Source: Sphaerisporangium corydalis
GTDB taxonomy: Bacteria > Actinomycetota > Actinomycetes > Streptosporangiales > Streptosporangiaceae
Assembly: GCF_025506355.1 (NCBI RefSeq)
Contig: NZ_JANZYP010000035.1
Coordinates: 23,865-87,864, forward strand
Direction of reading: 5' to 3'
Length of the DNA stretch: 64,000 nt
Shown: in pieces, positions 46,435 through 56,241 of the stretch
Position numbering within the stretch: the first letter of the stretch is position 1
Layout: each line of letters opens with the position of its first letter
Made by a program: the position numbers and the translations under genes
Notes under the pieces: model-generated
Seen by the model: the letters and a program-made list of their open reading frames with translations, nothing else
What the model was told of the DNA's origin: nothing
Database searches by the model: none

Positions 46435-48216
46435 ATGAAGAGAAAGACCACGCTGGGGGTGACCGCCCTGGGTGCGGTCCTCGCCCTGGCGCTGTCCGCG
46501 TGCGGGGGCGGCACCGCCTCCACACCGAGCCAGTCGGGCTCGGCCGCCGCACCGGCGAGCAGCGGCGCGAAGGCGGAGTTCAACGCGGCCCTGGAGAAGG
46601 TGCTGAACCCGTCCGACAAAAAGGGCGGCATCATCAAGTTCGCCAACGCCGGCGACTGGGACTCGCTCGACCCGGCCGACACCTACTACGGCTACTCGTG
46701 GAACTTCATCCGGCTCTACGGCCGCGCCCTGGTGATGTTCAAGCCGGCTCCGGGCAAGGAGAGCAGCCAGCTCGTCCCCGACCTGGCCGACAGCCTCGGC
46801 GTCCCCAGTGACGACGCCAAGACCTGGACCTACAAGCTCAAGCCGGGCGTCAAGTACGAGGACGGCACTCCGATCACGTCCAAGGACGTGAAGTACGGCG
46901 TCCTGCGGTCGCTGGACAAGGAGATCTTCCCGGACGGGTACACCTACTTCAACGACACCCTCGCCCTGCCGAAGGACTACAAGGGCCCCTACAAGTCCAA
47001 GGGCGTCAACACCGACAAGGCGATCGAGACCCCCGACGACCAGACGATCGTCTTCCACCTGAAGCAGTCGTACAGTGGTTTCGACTACTTCGCCCAGCTC
47101 CCCGCGACGATTCCGGTCCCCGAGGCCAAGGACACCGGCGCGAAGTACAAGGAGCACGTGATCTCCTCCGGGCCGTACAAGTTCGACAAGAACGACATCG
47201 GCAAGGGCTTCAACCTCGTACGCAACGACCAGTGGGACCCGGCCTCCGACCCGGAGCGCAAGGCGCTGCCCGACGGCTACGAGGTCAGCACCAACGTCAA
47301 CGCCGACGACATCGACAACCGGATCCTCGCCGGTGACCTGCAGGTCGACATCGCCGGCACCGGCGCGCAGCCCGCGACCCTCGGCCGCGTGCTGACCGAC
47401 CCGGCGCTGAAGGCCAACACCGACAACCCGACGATCACGCGTCTGTGGTACACGTCGATCAACGGCAACGTGAAGCCGCTGGACAACCTCGACTGCCGCA
47501 AGGCCGTGGAGTTCGCCTCGGACAAGGCCGCCTACCAGACCGCCTACGGCGGCGAGTTCTCCGGTGGCCAGATCGCGACCAGCCTGCTGCCCCCGGGCAT
47601 CCCCGGCCACCAGGACATCAATCCGTACCCGAGCGGCCCGGACAACCACGGTGACGTGGCCAAGGCCAAGGAGGCCCTCACGGCCTGCGGCCAGCCGAAC
47701 GGTTTCGAGACCAACATCTCCTACCGGGCCGAGCGTCCCAAGGAGAAGGCGGCCGCCGAGGCCCTGCAGCAGTCCCTGGCCAAGGTCGGCATCAAGCTCA
47801 CGCTGAAGCCGTTCCCGCAGGCGGACTACTTCGCCCTGTACGCCGGCAAGCCCGGTTACGCCAAGGACAACAAGCTGGGCCTGGCCGTCAACGGCTGGGG
47901 TGCCGACTGGCCCGACGGCTACGGCTTCCTCCAGCAGGTGGTCGACAGCCGCGTGATCCGTGAGACCGGTGGCTCCTCGAACATCAGCGTCCGCGACCCC
48001 GAGGTCGACAAGCTGATCGACCAGGCCTCCCTGGAGACCGACGTCGCCAAGCGTGAGCCGATCTGGGGCCAGATCGACCAGAAGGTCATGGACGGCGCCT
48101 ACATCCTGCCGGGCCTGTGGGCCAAGAGCCTGCTGCTGCGCGGCAAGGGTCTGACGAACGTCTACGTCAGCGACGCGTTCGGCATGTACGACTACCTCAA
48201 CATGGGCCTCGAGTAA
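46435..48216 (+). CDS. Oligopeptide ABC transporter substrate-binding lipoprotein
   Basis: This 593-residue SBP_bac_5 protein binds peptides or similar ligands outside the cell. It has a lipoprotein signal (MKRKTTLGVTALGAVLALALSACGGG, lipobox LSAC with Cys at 22) and a Ser/Ala/Pro linker. The family core is seen in WTYKLKPGVKYEDGTPITSKDVKYGVLRSLD and ISSGPYKFDK. AAGGGG lies 8 nt before the ATG. A strong hairpin follows the gene, probably making this the most abundant product of the operon. Confidence 0.93.
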   Translation: MKRKTTLGVTALGAVLALALSACGGGTASTPSQSGSAAAPASSGAKAEFNAALEKVLNPSDKKGGIIKFANAGDWDSLDPADTYYGYSWNFIRLYGRALVMFKPAPGKESSQLVPDLADSLGVPSDDAKTWTYKLKPGVKYEDGTPITSKDVKYGVLRSLDKEIFPDGYTYFNDTLALPKDYKGPYKSKGVNTDKAIETPDDQTIVFHLKQSYSGFDYFAQLPATIPVPEAKDTGAKYKEHVISSGPYKFDKNDIGKGFNLVRNDQWDPASDPERKALPDGYEVSTNVNADDIDNRILAGDLQVDIAGTGAQPATLGRVLTDPALKANTDNPTITRLWYTSINGNVKPLDNLDCRKAVEFASDKAAYQTAYGGEFSGGQIATSLLPPGIPGHQDINPYPSGPDNHGDVAKAKEALTACGQPNGFETNISYRAERPKEKAAAEALQQSLAKVGIKLTLKPFPQADYFALYAGKPGYAKDNKLGLAVNGWGADWPDGYGFLQQVVDSRVIRETGGSSNISVRDPEVDKLIDQASLETDVAKREPIWGQIDQKVMDGAYILPGLWAKSLLLRGKGLTNVYVSDAFGMYDYLNMGLE

Positions 48217-48269
48217 AAGGTCCGCACCACCCGTTATCCGAAAGATCCGATAGATCCGTGAACGCGGCA

Positions 48270-48295
48270 GGGGGCCGGCCGGCAGGCCGGCCCCC
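48270..48295 (+). terminator. Intercistronic hairpin after the binding-protein gene
   Basis: A perfect 11-bp stem (48270-48280 with 48285-48295) with a 4-nt loop ends 15 nt before the next start. It probably reduces read-through or protects the upstream message. Confidence 0.7.
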
Positions 48296-48310
48296 GGGGC
48301 CGGGGGGACT

Positions 48311-49326
48311 GTGGTCACATACATCATCCGGCGCCTGATCTGGGGTGTCTTCATGCTCGCCATCGTGAGCGTGATCACCTTCGCCATCTTCTTCCTGGTG
48401 CCCCGCCTGACGGGCGCCACCTCGGAGAGCCTGGCCTCCCGCTATGTCGGGCGCACGGCGAGCGCCCAGCAGGTGAAGGTCGCCGCTGAGAAACTCGGGT
48501 TCAACGACCCGCTGATCGTGCAGTACGGCCGCTTCGCCAAGGGCATCGTGACGGGCGCCGACTACGACTACGGCCCCGGCGTGGAGCGCTGCCCGGCGCC
48601 GTGCTTCGGCTACTCCTTCCTCACCCGGCTGCCGGTGTGGCCCGACCTGCTGAACCGGCTCCCGGTCACCCTCTCGCTGGCCCTCGGGGCCGCGGTCCTG
48701 TGGCTCATCGCCGGCGTCGCCACCGGCGTGCTCTCCGCGCTGAAACGCGGCAGCGTCTTCGACCGGGCGGCGATGGGCATCGCGCTCGCCGGCGTCTCAC
48801 TACCGATCTTCTTCACCGGCATCGTCTCGCTGGTGCTGTTCAGCTACGGCCGCCCGCTGGCGATCACCGCCCCCGGCGGCAGCTTCACCCCGTTCTTCGA
48901 CAACCCCGCCCAATGGGCGTACAACCTGATCCTGCCGTGGATCACCCTGGCCTTCCTGTACGCCGCCGGGTACGCGCGGCTCACGCGGTCGGGCATGCTG
49001 GAGACGATGAACGAGGACTACATCCGCACGGCCAGGGCCAAGGGCCTCGCGGAACGCGTGGTGGTCTTCAAACACGGCCTGCGCGGGGCGCTCACCCCCA
49101 TCCTGACCATCTTCGGCCTCGACCTCGGCCTGCTCATGGGCGGCGCGGTGCTGACCGAGAGCACCTTCTCCCTGCCCGGCATCGGCAAGTACGCCATCGA
49201 CGCGATCACCAACCAGGACCTGCCGAAGGTCATGGGCGTCACGCTCGTCGCGGCGTTCTTCGTCGTCGTGGCGAACCTGGTCGTCGACCTCCTGTACGCG
49301 GTGGTCGACCCGAGAGTGAGGCTCGC

Positions 49327-49330
<4 letters not shown>
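48311..49330 (+). CDS. Oligopeptide ABC transporter permease (DppB/OppB)
   Basis: This second membrane subunit has 339 residues. It begins with the OppB hallmark helix YIIRRLIWGVFMLAIVSVITFAIFFLVP. The EAA loop is in EDYIRTARAKGLAERVVVFKHGLRGALTPI. GGAVLTESTFSLPGIGKYAIDAI near the end is conserved. An extra segment with two Cys (residues 96-100) lies in the first external loop. GTG 48311 follows GGGGGG. It overlaps the ATPase gene by 4 nt. Confidence 0.92.
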
Positions 49331-50348
<1,018 letters not shown>

Positions 50349-50352
<4 letters not shown>

Positions 50353-51383
50353 GCGAGTCGCCTGAGCCCCTGCTTTCGGTCCAGGGCCTGGAGAAGCACT
50401 TCCCGATCACCAAGGGGCTGATCAAGCGCCAGGTCGCGGCCGTCAAGGCCGTCGACGGGCTCAGCTTCGACGTGGTCAAGGGCGAGACGCTCGGGCTGGT
50501 CGGGGAGTCGGGCTGTGGCAAGACCACCACCGGCCGCCTGATCACCCGCCTGCTGGAGCCGACCGGCGGGAAGATCGTCTTCGAGGGCAGGGACATCAGT
50601 CACATGTCCCAGAGCGCCCTGCGCCCGCTCCGCCGCGACATGCAGATGATCTTCCAGGACCCCTACAGCTCGCTGAACCCGCGCCACACCGTGGGCGCGA
50701 TCGTCGGGGCCCCGTTCCGCATCCAGGGCGTGCGCACCGAGCACGGCACCAAGAAGGCCGTCCAGGACATCCTGGAGCTGGTCGGGCTGAACCCCGAGCA
50801 CTACAACCGCTACCCGCACGAGTTCTCCGGCGGCCAGCGGCAGCGCATCGGCATCGCCCGCACCCTGGCGCTCAAGCCCAAGCTCATCATCGCCGACGAG
50901 CCGGTGTCGGCGCTCGACGTGTCCATCCAGGCGCAGGTGGTCAACCTGCTGGAGGACCTGCAGAACGAGCTCGACCTCACCTACGTCGTCATCGCGCACG
51001 ACCTGTCGGTGGTCCGGCACATCAGCGACCGGGTCGCGGTGATGTACCTCGGCAAGATCGTCGAGATCGCCGACCGCAAGGACCTGTACGAGTCCCCGAT
51101 GCACCCCTACACCACCGCGCTGCTGTCGGCGGTGCCCGTCCCCGACGTCAAGCGGCGCAGCGAGCGGGAGCGCATCCGCCTGCAGGGCGACGTGCCGAGC
51201 CCGATCAACCCGCCGGCGGCGTGCAGGTTCCACACCCGCTGCTGGAAGGCGCAGGAGATCTGCAGGACCGTGGAGCCGCCCCTGGCGCAGCTCGACGTCC
51301 GTCACCAGGTGGCCTGCCACTTCCCGGAGAACGTCCCCTCCGACGCCGTGCCCGAGGACGCCGGGACGCCCGTCCCCGGCTGA
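50349..51383 (+). CDS. Oligopeptide ABC transporter ATP-binding protein (DppF/OppF)
   Basis: This second ATPase, 344 residues, pairs with the one before. It has Walker [10 protein letters not shown], the signature FSGGQRQR, Walker [13 protein letters not shown] and the OppF phrase [16 protein letters not shown]. The C-terminal Cys group is in [14 protein letters not shown]. It is the last gene of the operon, convergent with the response regulator gene. A short GC hairpin at 51413-51429 may end transcription. Confidence 0.94.
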
Positions 51384-51438
51384 CCCGGGCGCACGTCCCC
51401 GCACGTCCCCGTCCGGCCCCGGTGGCCGGGCGGGCCGG

Positions 51439-52122
51439 TCAGGGGATGGCGCCGGGCGTGATCAGGCCGGTCTCGTAGGCCAGCACCACGGCCTGCACGC
51501 GGTCGCGCAGCGCCAGCTTGGTCAGCACGTTGCCGACGTGCGTCTTCACCGTCGTCTCGCTGACCACCAGCTCGGCGGCGATCTCGGCGTTGGACATGCC
51601 CCGGGCGATCAGGCGCAGCACCTCCAGCTCGCGCTCGGTCAGCCGGTGGACGCGCGCCGGGGTGGCCTGCTGGTGGGCCGAGGGCAGGTGGGTGGCGAAC
51701 TTGTCCAGCAGCCGCCGGGTCACGCTCGGCGCCACGATCGCGTCGCCGGCGGCCACCACCCGGATGGCCTGCACCAGCTCGTCGGGCGGCACGTCCTTGA
51801 GCAGGAAGCCGCTGGCGCCGGCCCGCAGGGCCTCCACGATGTACTCGTCCAGGTCGAAGGTGGTCAGCACCAGGACGCGGGGCACGTGGGCGCCGGGGGC
51901 GGCGTCGCGCACGATGCGGCGGGTCGCGTCGATGCCGTCGACGCCGGGCATGCGGATGTCCATGAGCACCACGTCGGGCAGCAGGGCGCGTGACTGGTCC
52001 TGCGCCGTCGCCCCGTTCCCCGCCTCTCCCACCACCGTGATGTCGGTCTCGGCCTCCAGGATGAGCCGGAAGCCGGTGCGCAGAAGGGGCTGGTCGTCGA
52101 CCAGCAGCACACGGATAGTCAT
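51439..52122 (-). CDS. NarL/FixJ-type response regulator
   Basis: This is a 227-residue two-component regulator. The receiver domain has the acidic pair VDDQ, the phosphorylated Asp in VVLMDIRMPG (about residue 54) and the Lys in FLLKDVPP. The LuxR helix-turn-helix is LTERELEVLRLIARGMSNAEIAAELVVSETTVKTHV (about 158-193). It lies 3 nt after the kinase gene, so both are one operon. No target is evident. Confidence 0.95.
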   Translation of the reverse strand: MTIRVLLVDDQPLLRTGFRLILEAETDITVVGEAGNGATAQDQSRALLPDVVLMDIRMPGVDGIDATRRIVRDAAPGAHVPRVLVLTTFDLDEYIVEALRAGASGFLLKDVPPDELVQAIRVVAAGDAIVAPSVTRRLLDKFATHLPSAHQQATPARVHRLTERELEVLRLIARGMSNAEIAAELVVSETTVKTHVGNVLTKLALRDRVQAVVLAYETGLITPGAIP

Positions 52123-52125
52123 TTG

Positions 52126-53316
52126 TCAGTCCTTGAGGGGGAATCGGGCTCTTACCTCGAATCCGCCACCCTGTCGTGGGCCGATCCGCAGATTTCCACC
52201 ATAAAGGGCAACTCGCTCGCGTATGCCCACCAAGCCGTGGCCGGGACGGTCGTCGGGACCCCGGGAGAACTCGCCCGTCCTGCCGCGCCCGTCGTCCTCC
52301 ACCTGGACCACGAGCTCGCCCGTCGCGTGCCGCACCGTCACCCAGGCCCGCGCGGCCGGCCCCGCGTGCCGCAGGCTGTTCGTCAGGGCCTCCTGGACCA
52401 GCCGGTAGGCGGCCAGGTCGATGCCCGGGGGCAGCGTCCGCCGCTCGCCCTCGATCCAGAGCTGGGCGCGCAGCCCCGCCTCGCGCATCTGGTCGACCAG
52501 CCCCGGCAGGTCGACCATGCCCGGCTGTGGCGAGAGCTCGCCGGTCTCCCCGTCGGTGCGCAGCACCCCGACGATGCCCCGCATCTCCCGCATGGCGGTC
52601 CTGCCCATCTCCTCGATGGCCACCAGGGCGTCCTTGGCGGCCTCCGGGCGGGTGTCCAGCACCTTGCGGGCGGCGGCGGCCTGGACGGTCATCACGCTCA
52701 CGTGGTGGGCCACCACGTCGTGCAGCTCGCGGGCGATGCGCGACCGCTCCTCGGCGCGCGCGGCCCGGGTGTCGGCGTCCCTGGCCCGCTCCAGCCGCTC
52801 GGCCCGGTCCACCAGCTCGGCGAGGTAGGCCCGGCGCAGCCGCACCGAGCGGCCGACCACCCAGATGGCCGAGGCGACCACGAAGACGAACGTGTGCCGG
52901 GTCCAGCCGCCGGGATCGCTGGCCAGCGCCGCCACCACGGCGTACCCCAGCAGGCCCACCGCGGCGGCGACCAGGCTGAGCGCGAGGCCCCGGTAGGCGG
53001 CGACGGTGTACAGCAGGATGAGCGTCACCAGCCCGGTGAGCCCGTCGGCGTAGCCCAGCGCGACCATGACCACGTCGGGCAGCACGCTCGCGCACAGCAA
53101 TACGAACGGCCAGCGCCTGCGGAGCACCAGCGGCGCGCAGCCCAGCACGAGCAGGGCCCCGCCGGGGACGCCGGGCTCCCACGGCGGGCCGGGCGCGGAG
53201 GAGCCGACCACCACGGCCGTGGCGACCGAGAACGCCGCCACGACCACCGCCATGACCGAGTCGCCGAACAGGGCATGGGCTCTCAGCCATGATCGCAGAA
53301 TGCCGGTGGTGCGCAC
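52126..53316 (-). CDS. Sensor histidine kinase (HisKA_3, NarX/DesK type)
   Basis: This membrane sensor of 396 residues has about five hydrophobic helices in residues 10-160, a short coiled coil (AYLAELVDRAERLERARDADTRAARAEER), the phosphorylated His in RIARELHDVVAHHVSVM and the ATPase domain with NSLRHAG, DDGRGR and GHGLVGIRERV. It has no large extracellular domain, so it probably senses within the membrane. GTG 53316 is the start. Confidence 0.93.
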   Translation of the reverse strand: MRTTGILRSWLRAHALFGDSVMAVVVAAFSVATAVVVGSSAPGPPWEPGVPGGALLVLGCAPLVLRRRWPFVLLCASVLPDVVMVALGYADGLTGLVTLILLYTVAAYRGLALSLVAAAVGLLGYAVVAALASDPGGWTRHTFVFVVASAIWVVGRSVRLRRAYLAELVDRAERLERARDADTRAARAEERSRIARELHDVVAHHVSVMTVQAAAARKVLDTRPEAAKDALVAIEEMGRTAMREMRGIVGVLRTDGETGELSPQPGMVDLPGLVDQMREAGLRAQLWIEGERRTLPPGIDLAAYRLVQEALTNSLRHAGPAARAWVTVRHATGELVVQVEDDGRGRTGEFSRGPDDRPGHGLVGIRERVALYGGNLRIGPRQGGGFEVRARFPLKD

Positions 53317-53435
53317 CCTCTCAATTTAGGACGTCATGGCTGCTCGCCACCCTGCTGAGGGATGACCATCGGACTCATCCCCACGAAGGACATGCCGAGG
53401 GGCGCGTACGGCGGCCGGTGCGGGCCGCCCGGGGA

Positions 53436-53648
53436 TCAGACGGCGAACAGGCCGTCCTTCACGCATCTGCTGAAGCCGGTCCACCCGCCGGCCGTGACGA
53501 CCAGCGCCGGGCCGGCCGGGTCCTTGCTGTCGCGGACGCCGACCCGCCCGCCCGGCAGGACGGCGACCTCGACGCAGTCGCCGCCGCTGCTACCGGAGTA
53601 AGAGGATTTGCACCACGCGGCCTGCCGGAACTCGTCGTTCAGGTCCAT
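53436..53648 (-). CDS. DUF397 domain-containing protein
   Basis: This 70-residue protein is of the DUF397 family (WCKSSYSGSSGGDCVEVAVLPGGRVGVRDSKDPAGPALVVTAGGWTGF). These small actinomycete proteins are nearly always encoded next to an XRE-DUF5753 regulator, as here, and may be its target or partner in development or antibiotic control. ATG 53648 overlaps the regulator gene by 10 nt. Confidence 0.95.
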   Translation of the reverse strand: MDLNDEFRQAAWCKSSYSGSSGGDCVEVAVLPGGRVGVRDSKDPAGPALVVTAGGWTGFSRCVKDGLFAV

Positions 53649-54460
53649 CGCTCCATCGTCTCCCTGATCAAGTCGAGCGACGCGCGCTGAGGGAGCGCCT
53701 CAGCGCGGATGACTTCGTATCTGGTGGCGAGGTCCTCGACCACTTCGGCCCGGTCGACGACCTGGCCGTGCCCGGCCGACTCCAGGTAGACCGTGTCGGG
53801 GACGCCCCGCGTCTGCGCGATGATGAATCCCCCTTCCAGGCCCGTGGTGGAGTACGTGCTCAGCGGCAGGACCTGGACGGTGATGTACGGCAGGGTGCCC
53901 GCCTCGATCAGGCGGGTGAGCTGGGCCGCCATCACCTGGGCGTCGCCGACCGGGCGGTGGAGCACGCCCTCGTCCAGCACCGCCCAGAACATCGGCGGCT
54001 CGGGGCGGGCGAAGACGCGTTGCCGCTCCATGCGCGCCGCGACGTGGTCCTCCACCTCCTCGGGGGACACCCTCGGCTCCCCGAGCAGGATCGCCCGGGC
54101 GTAGTCCTCGGTCTGCAGCAGGCCGGGGACGATCAGCGGCTGCCAGGTGTGCAGCGTGCCGGCCTCGCGCTCGACGTCGAGCCAGGGGCGGAACCAGGCC
54201 GGAGTGGAGGCGCGGTTGATGAAGGGCCAGAGCCGGAGCAGGGCGCCGTCGAGCCGCAGGGCCTCGTCGCAGCGCTCGGCGAAGTCGCGCGAGGGGGTGC
54301 GCCTGGCGGTCTCCACCATGCCCACCAGGGCCAGCGAGAAGCAGATCTTCTGGGCGAGCTGCTCCATCGTCCAGCCCGCCGCCGTGCGGTGGCGCCTCAG
54401 CTCGTAGCCGAAGAGCGCCTGGGGGGAGGCGCTCGGGTCCAGTTCGCGAGGGGCGGGCAT
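53639..54460 (-). CDS. XRE-family regulator with DUF5753 domain
   Basis: This 273-residue regulator has an N-terminal helix-turn-helix (LFGYELRRHRTAAGWTMEQLAQKICFSLALVGMVETARRTP, about 13-53) and a DUF5753 domain from about residue 90 (PLIVPGLLQTEDYARAIL) to the end. AAGGAG lies 6 nt before ATG 54460; the longer reading frame upstream is not family-like. It forms the standard pair with DUF397. Confidence 0.94.
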   Translation of the reverse strand: MPAPRELDPSASPQALFGYELRRHRTAAGWTMEQLAQKICFSLALVGMVETARRTPSRDFAERCDEALRLDGALLRLWPFINRASTPAWFRPWLDVEREAGTLHTWQPLIVPGLLQTEDYARAILLGEPRVSPEEVEDHVAARMERQRVFARPEPPMFWAVLDEGVLHRPVGDAQVMAAQLTRLIEAGTLPYITVQVLPLSTYSTTGLEGGFIIAQTRGVPDTVYLESAGHGQVVDRAEVVEDLATRYEVIRAEALPQRASLDLIRETMERWT

Positions 54461-54773
54461 CGTCGCTCCTTCCGCTCGGGTCCGCCGGCCGGCCGGCCGC
54501 CTCCCACAGGCCGTTTCACATGAGGTGTCGAATACTCGATGGAGATGGCCGGGTACCGAGAGTAGTCGCCGGGCGGCAGTCTTGGAAGGGTGAACGGTCA
54601 ACGGGCGGGTGAATGACGGAGGCGATGCCGTACATGCCACAGCATCATCGTGAACGTGTGGAATCACCGCGTCCAGTGCGAAACGGCAGTGATTCGCGCT
54701 GGACGGAGGAAACCTGGGCGATCGGGGCGCCGGCCGGAGCGGAGCGCGGTGGCCCCTGGCGGAAGGAGTGTCG
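54461..54773. other. Divergent intergenic region with a long hairpin
   Basis: This 313-nt gap holds promoters for the XRE gene and the divergent gene. The only clear structure is the hairpin at 54670-54705. No convincing ORF was found. Confidence 0.6.
54670..54705 (+). promoter_or_regulatory. 13-bp stem hairpin in a leader
   Basis: Arms 54670-54682 and 54693-54705 pair over 13 bp with one G-U wobble around a 10-nt loop. It lies 68 nt before ATG 54774, opposite the XRE regulator, and could be an operator for it or an RNA leader structure. Confidence 0.45.
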
Positions 54774-55217
54774 ATGATCTTTCCCGGTCACGGGAACGGC
54801 GAGATCCCCGAGGAGCAGCGGCACGCCAACCTGGAGACGGTGCGGCGGGTGCGGCGGGTGGTCGCGGACCTGGTGGAGGCCGAGCGGCGGCGCGGGCGGG
54901 CCGAACGGCTCATGACCTCATGGGGCCTCGACCGGGACGAGCTGGACGAGGCGGCCGGCGCGCTCGGCATCCCCGCCCTGCGCGACGACGAATGGGAGTC
55001 CATCGGCGGCCGCGCGTACGAGGGCGCGGCGTACGAGGGCGGCGGGCATGAGGCTCGCCCGTACGAGGGAGGCGGGCATGAGGCCCACCCGTACGAGGGT
55101 CACGTGCCCGCCGGTCACGCGCGTGAGGGCCATGCGGACGACGGGCGCGCGTACGAGGCACTCGGGTGTGAAGGGCGGGCGGAGGCGAGCGGGCGGCCGG
55201 CGTGCGGGGGGCGGTGA
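54774..55217 (+). CDS. Unknown protein with YEG/HEA-rich repeat tail
   Basis: I do not recognise this 147-residue protein. Residues 1-78 look folded and helical (EEQRHANLETVRRVRRVVADLVEAERRRGRAERLMTSWGLDRDELDEAAGALGIP). The rest is a disordered repeat of YEGGGHEARPYEG-like words with His, Tyr, Gly and Glu. AAGGAG lies 5 nt before ATG 54774; GTG 54768 is in frame but too close to the site. It is divergent from the XRE-DUF397 pair and might be under its control. Confidence 0.65.
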   Translation: MIFPGHGNGEIPEEQRHANLETVRRVRRVVADLVEAERRRGRAERLMTSWGLDRDELDEAAGALGIPALRDDEWESIGGRAYEGAAYEGGGHEARPYEGGGHEAHPYEGHVPAGHAREGHADDGRAYEALGCEGRAEASGRPACGGR

Positions 55218-55267
55218 GGCGCGGCACGCGGGGCCCACCGGCCGGGAGGGAGCGGGGGCGGCGGGGG

Positions 55268-56128
55268 TCAGAGCTCGTCGGTGGCGGCCCGGCGGGCGCC
55301 CCGGGTGGTGTCGCCGGGCCGGCGGTCGGGGACCGGCGGCGGGGTGCCGCCCCACTCGGGGCAGATCGCCTGGTAGTCGCACCAGTCGCACAACCGGCTG
55401 CGCCGGGCCCGCCACTCGCGGGTGGTCAGCGACCGCTCGATGGCCTCCCACAGCGCCTGCACCTTGCGCTCGGTCGCCAGCAGGTCGGCCTCGTCGGGGG
55501 AGTACCGCAGGACCTCGCCGTTGCCGAGGTACATGAGCTGGAGCAGCCGGGGCACCGTGCCGCGCAGGCGCCACAGCACCAGCGCGTAGAACTTCATCTG
55601 GAACAGCGCCTTGGCCTCGAAGTCGGGGCCGGGCGCGCTCCCGGTCTTGTAGTCGACCACGCGCAGGTCGCCGCTCGGCGCGACGTCGAGCCGGTCGATG
55701 TAGCCGCGCAGCATGAGCCCGCTGTCGAGGACGGCCTCCACGTAGAGCTCGCGCTGGGCGGGCTCCAGGCGGCTCGGATCCTCCAGGGCGAAGTACCGCT
55801 CCAGCATCTTGCGGGCCTGGCCGACCCACGCCTCGCGCTCGGACTCGTCGGCGAACAGCTTGGAGTACTCGGGGGCGTGCTCGAGCAGGCGCGACCACTG
55901 CGGGTCGAGCAGGGCCTGCGCCGCCATGACGGTGCGCTCGGCGGCCGGCAGGTCGTACAGCCGCTCCAGGACGGCGTGGACCAGGGTGCCGCGCACGGCC
56001 GCCGCGGAGGGCCGCTCGGGAAGCTGGTCGATCACGCGGAAGCGGTAGAGCAGCGGACATGTCATGAAGTCGCCCGCGCGGGAGGGGGAGAGACTGCCGA
56101 CGATCGCGGGCGACTCCGAAATGCTCAT
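55268..56128 (-). CDS. RecB-family PD-(D/E)XK nuclease with Cas4/AddB-like Cys set
   Basis: This 286-residue nuclease has conserved His in GTLVHAVLERLY, Asp in GYIDRLDV and the DYKTG motif, giving a PD-(D/E)XK site. One Cys in FMTCPLLYRFR and three in CDWCDYQAIC match the four ligands of the Fe-S cluster in AddB and Cas4. No cas genes are near, so it is the stand-alone actinomycete exonuclease-like protein beside the site-2 protease. TACAGT lies 6 nt before ATG 56128. Its biological role is unknown. Confidence 0.88.
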   Translation of the reverse strand: MSISESPAIVGSLSPSRAGDFMTCPLLYRFRVIDQLPERPSAAAVRGTLVHAVLERLYDLPAAERTVMAAQALLDPQWSRLLEHAPEYSKLFADESEREAWVGQARKMLERYFALEDPSRLEPAQRELYVEAVLDSGLMLRGYIDRLDVAPSGDLRVVDYKTGSAPGPDFEAKALFQMKFYALVLWRLRGTVPRLLQLMYLGNGEVLRYSPDEADLLATERKVQALWEAIERSLTTREWRARRSRLCDWCDYQAICPEWGGTPPPVPDRRPGDTTRGARRAATDEL

Positions 56129-56134
56129 GCCGGA

Positions 56135-56140
56135 ACTGTA
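56135..56140 (-). promoter_or_regulatory. Putative leaderless -10 for the RecB-like gene
   Basis: TACAGT on the minus strand ends 6 nt before ATG 56128 and no Shine-Dalgarno is visible. Confidence 0.4.
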
Positions 56141-56241
56141 AGTCAGCCGGCCGACACTTTCGGCCCAGGGCGTGCCTCTGATCGGCCGATCCCCTTCCGG
56201 AGGCGCGTAGCATCGAGGCACAAGGAGGGAAGACGACAAAC

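Noticed and set aside
55268-56128. Cas4 of a CRISPR system
   Set aside because: The Cys set and nuclease motif fit Cas4 or AddB, but no cas gene or repeat array is present; a stand-alone RecB-like nuclease is the better call.
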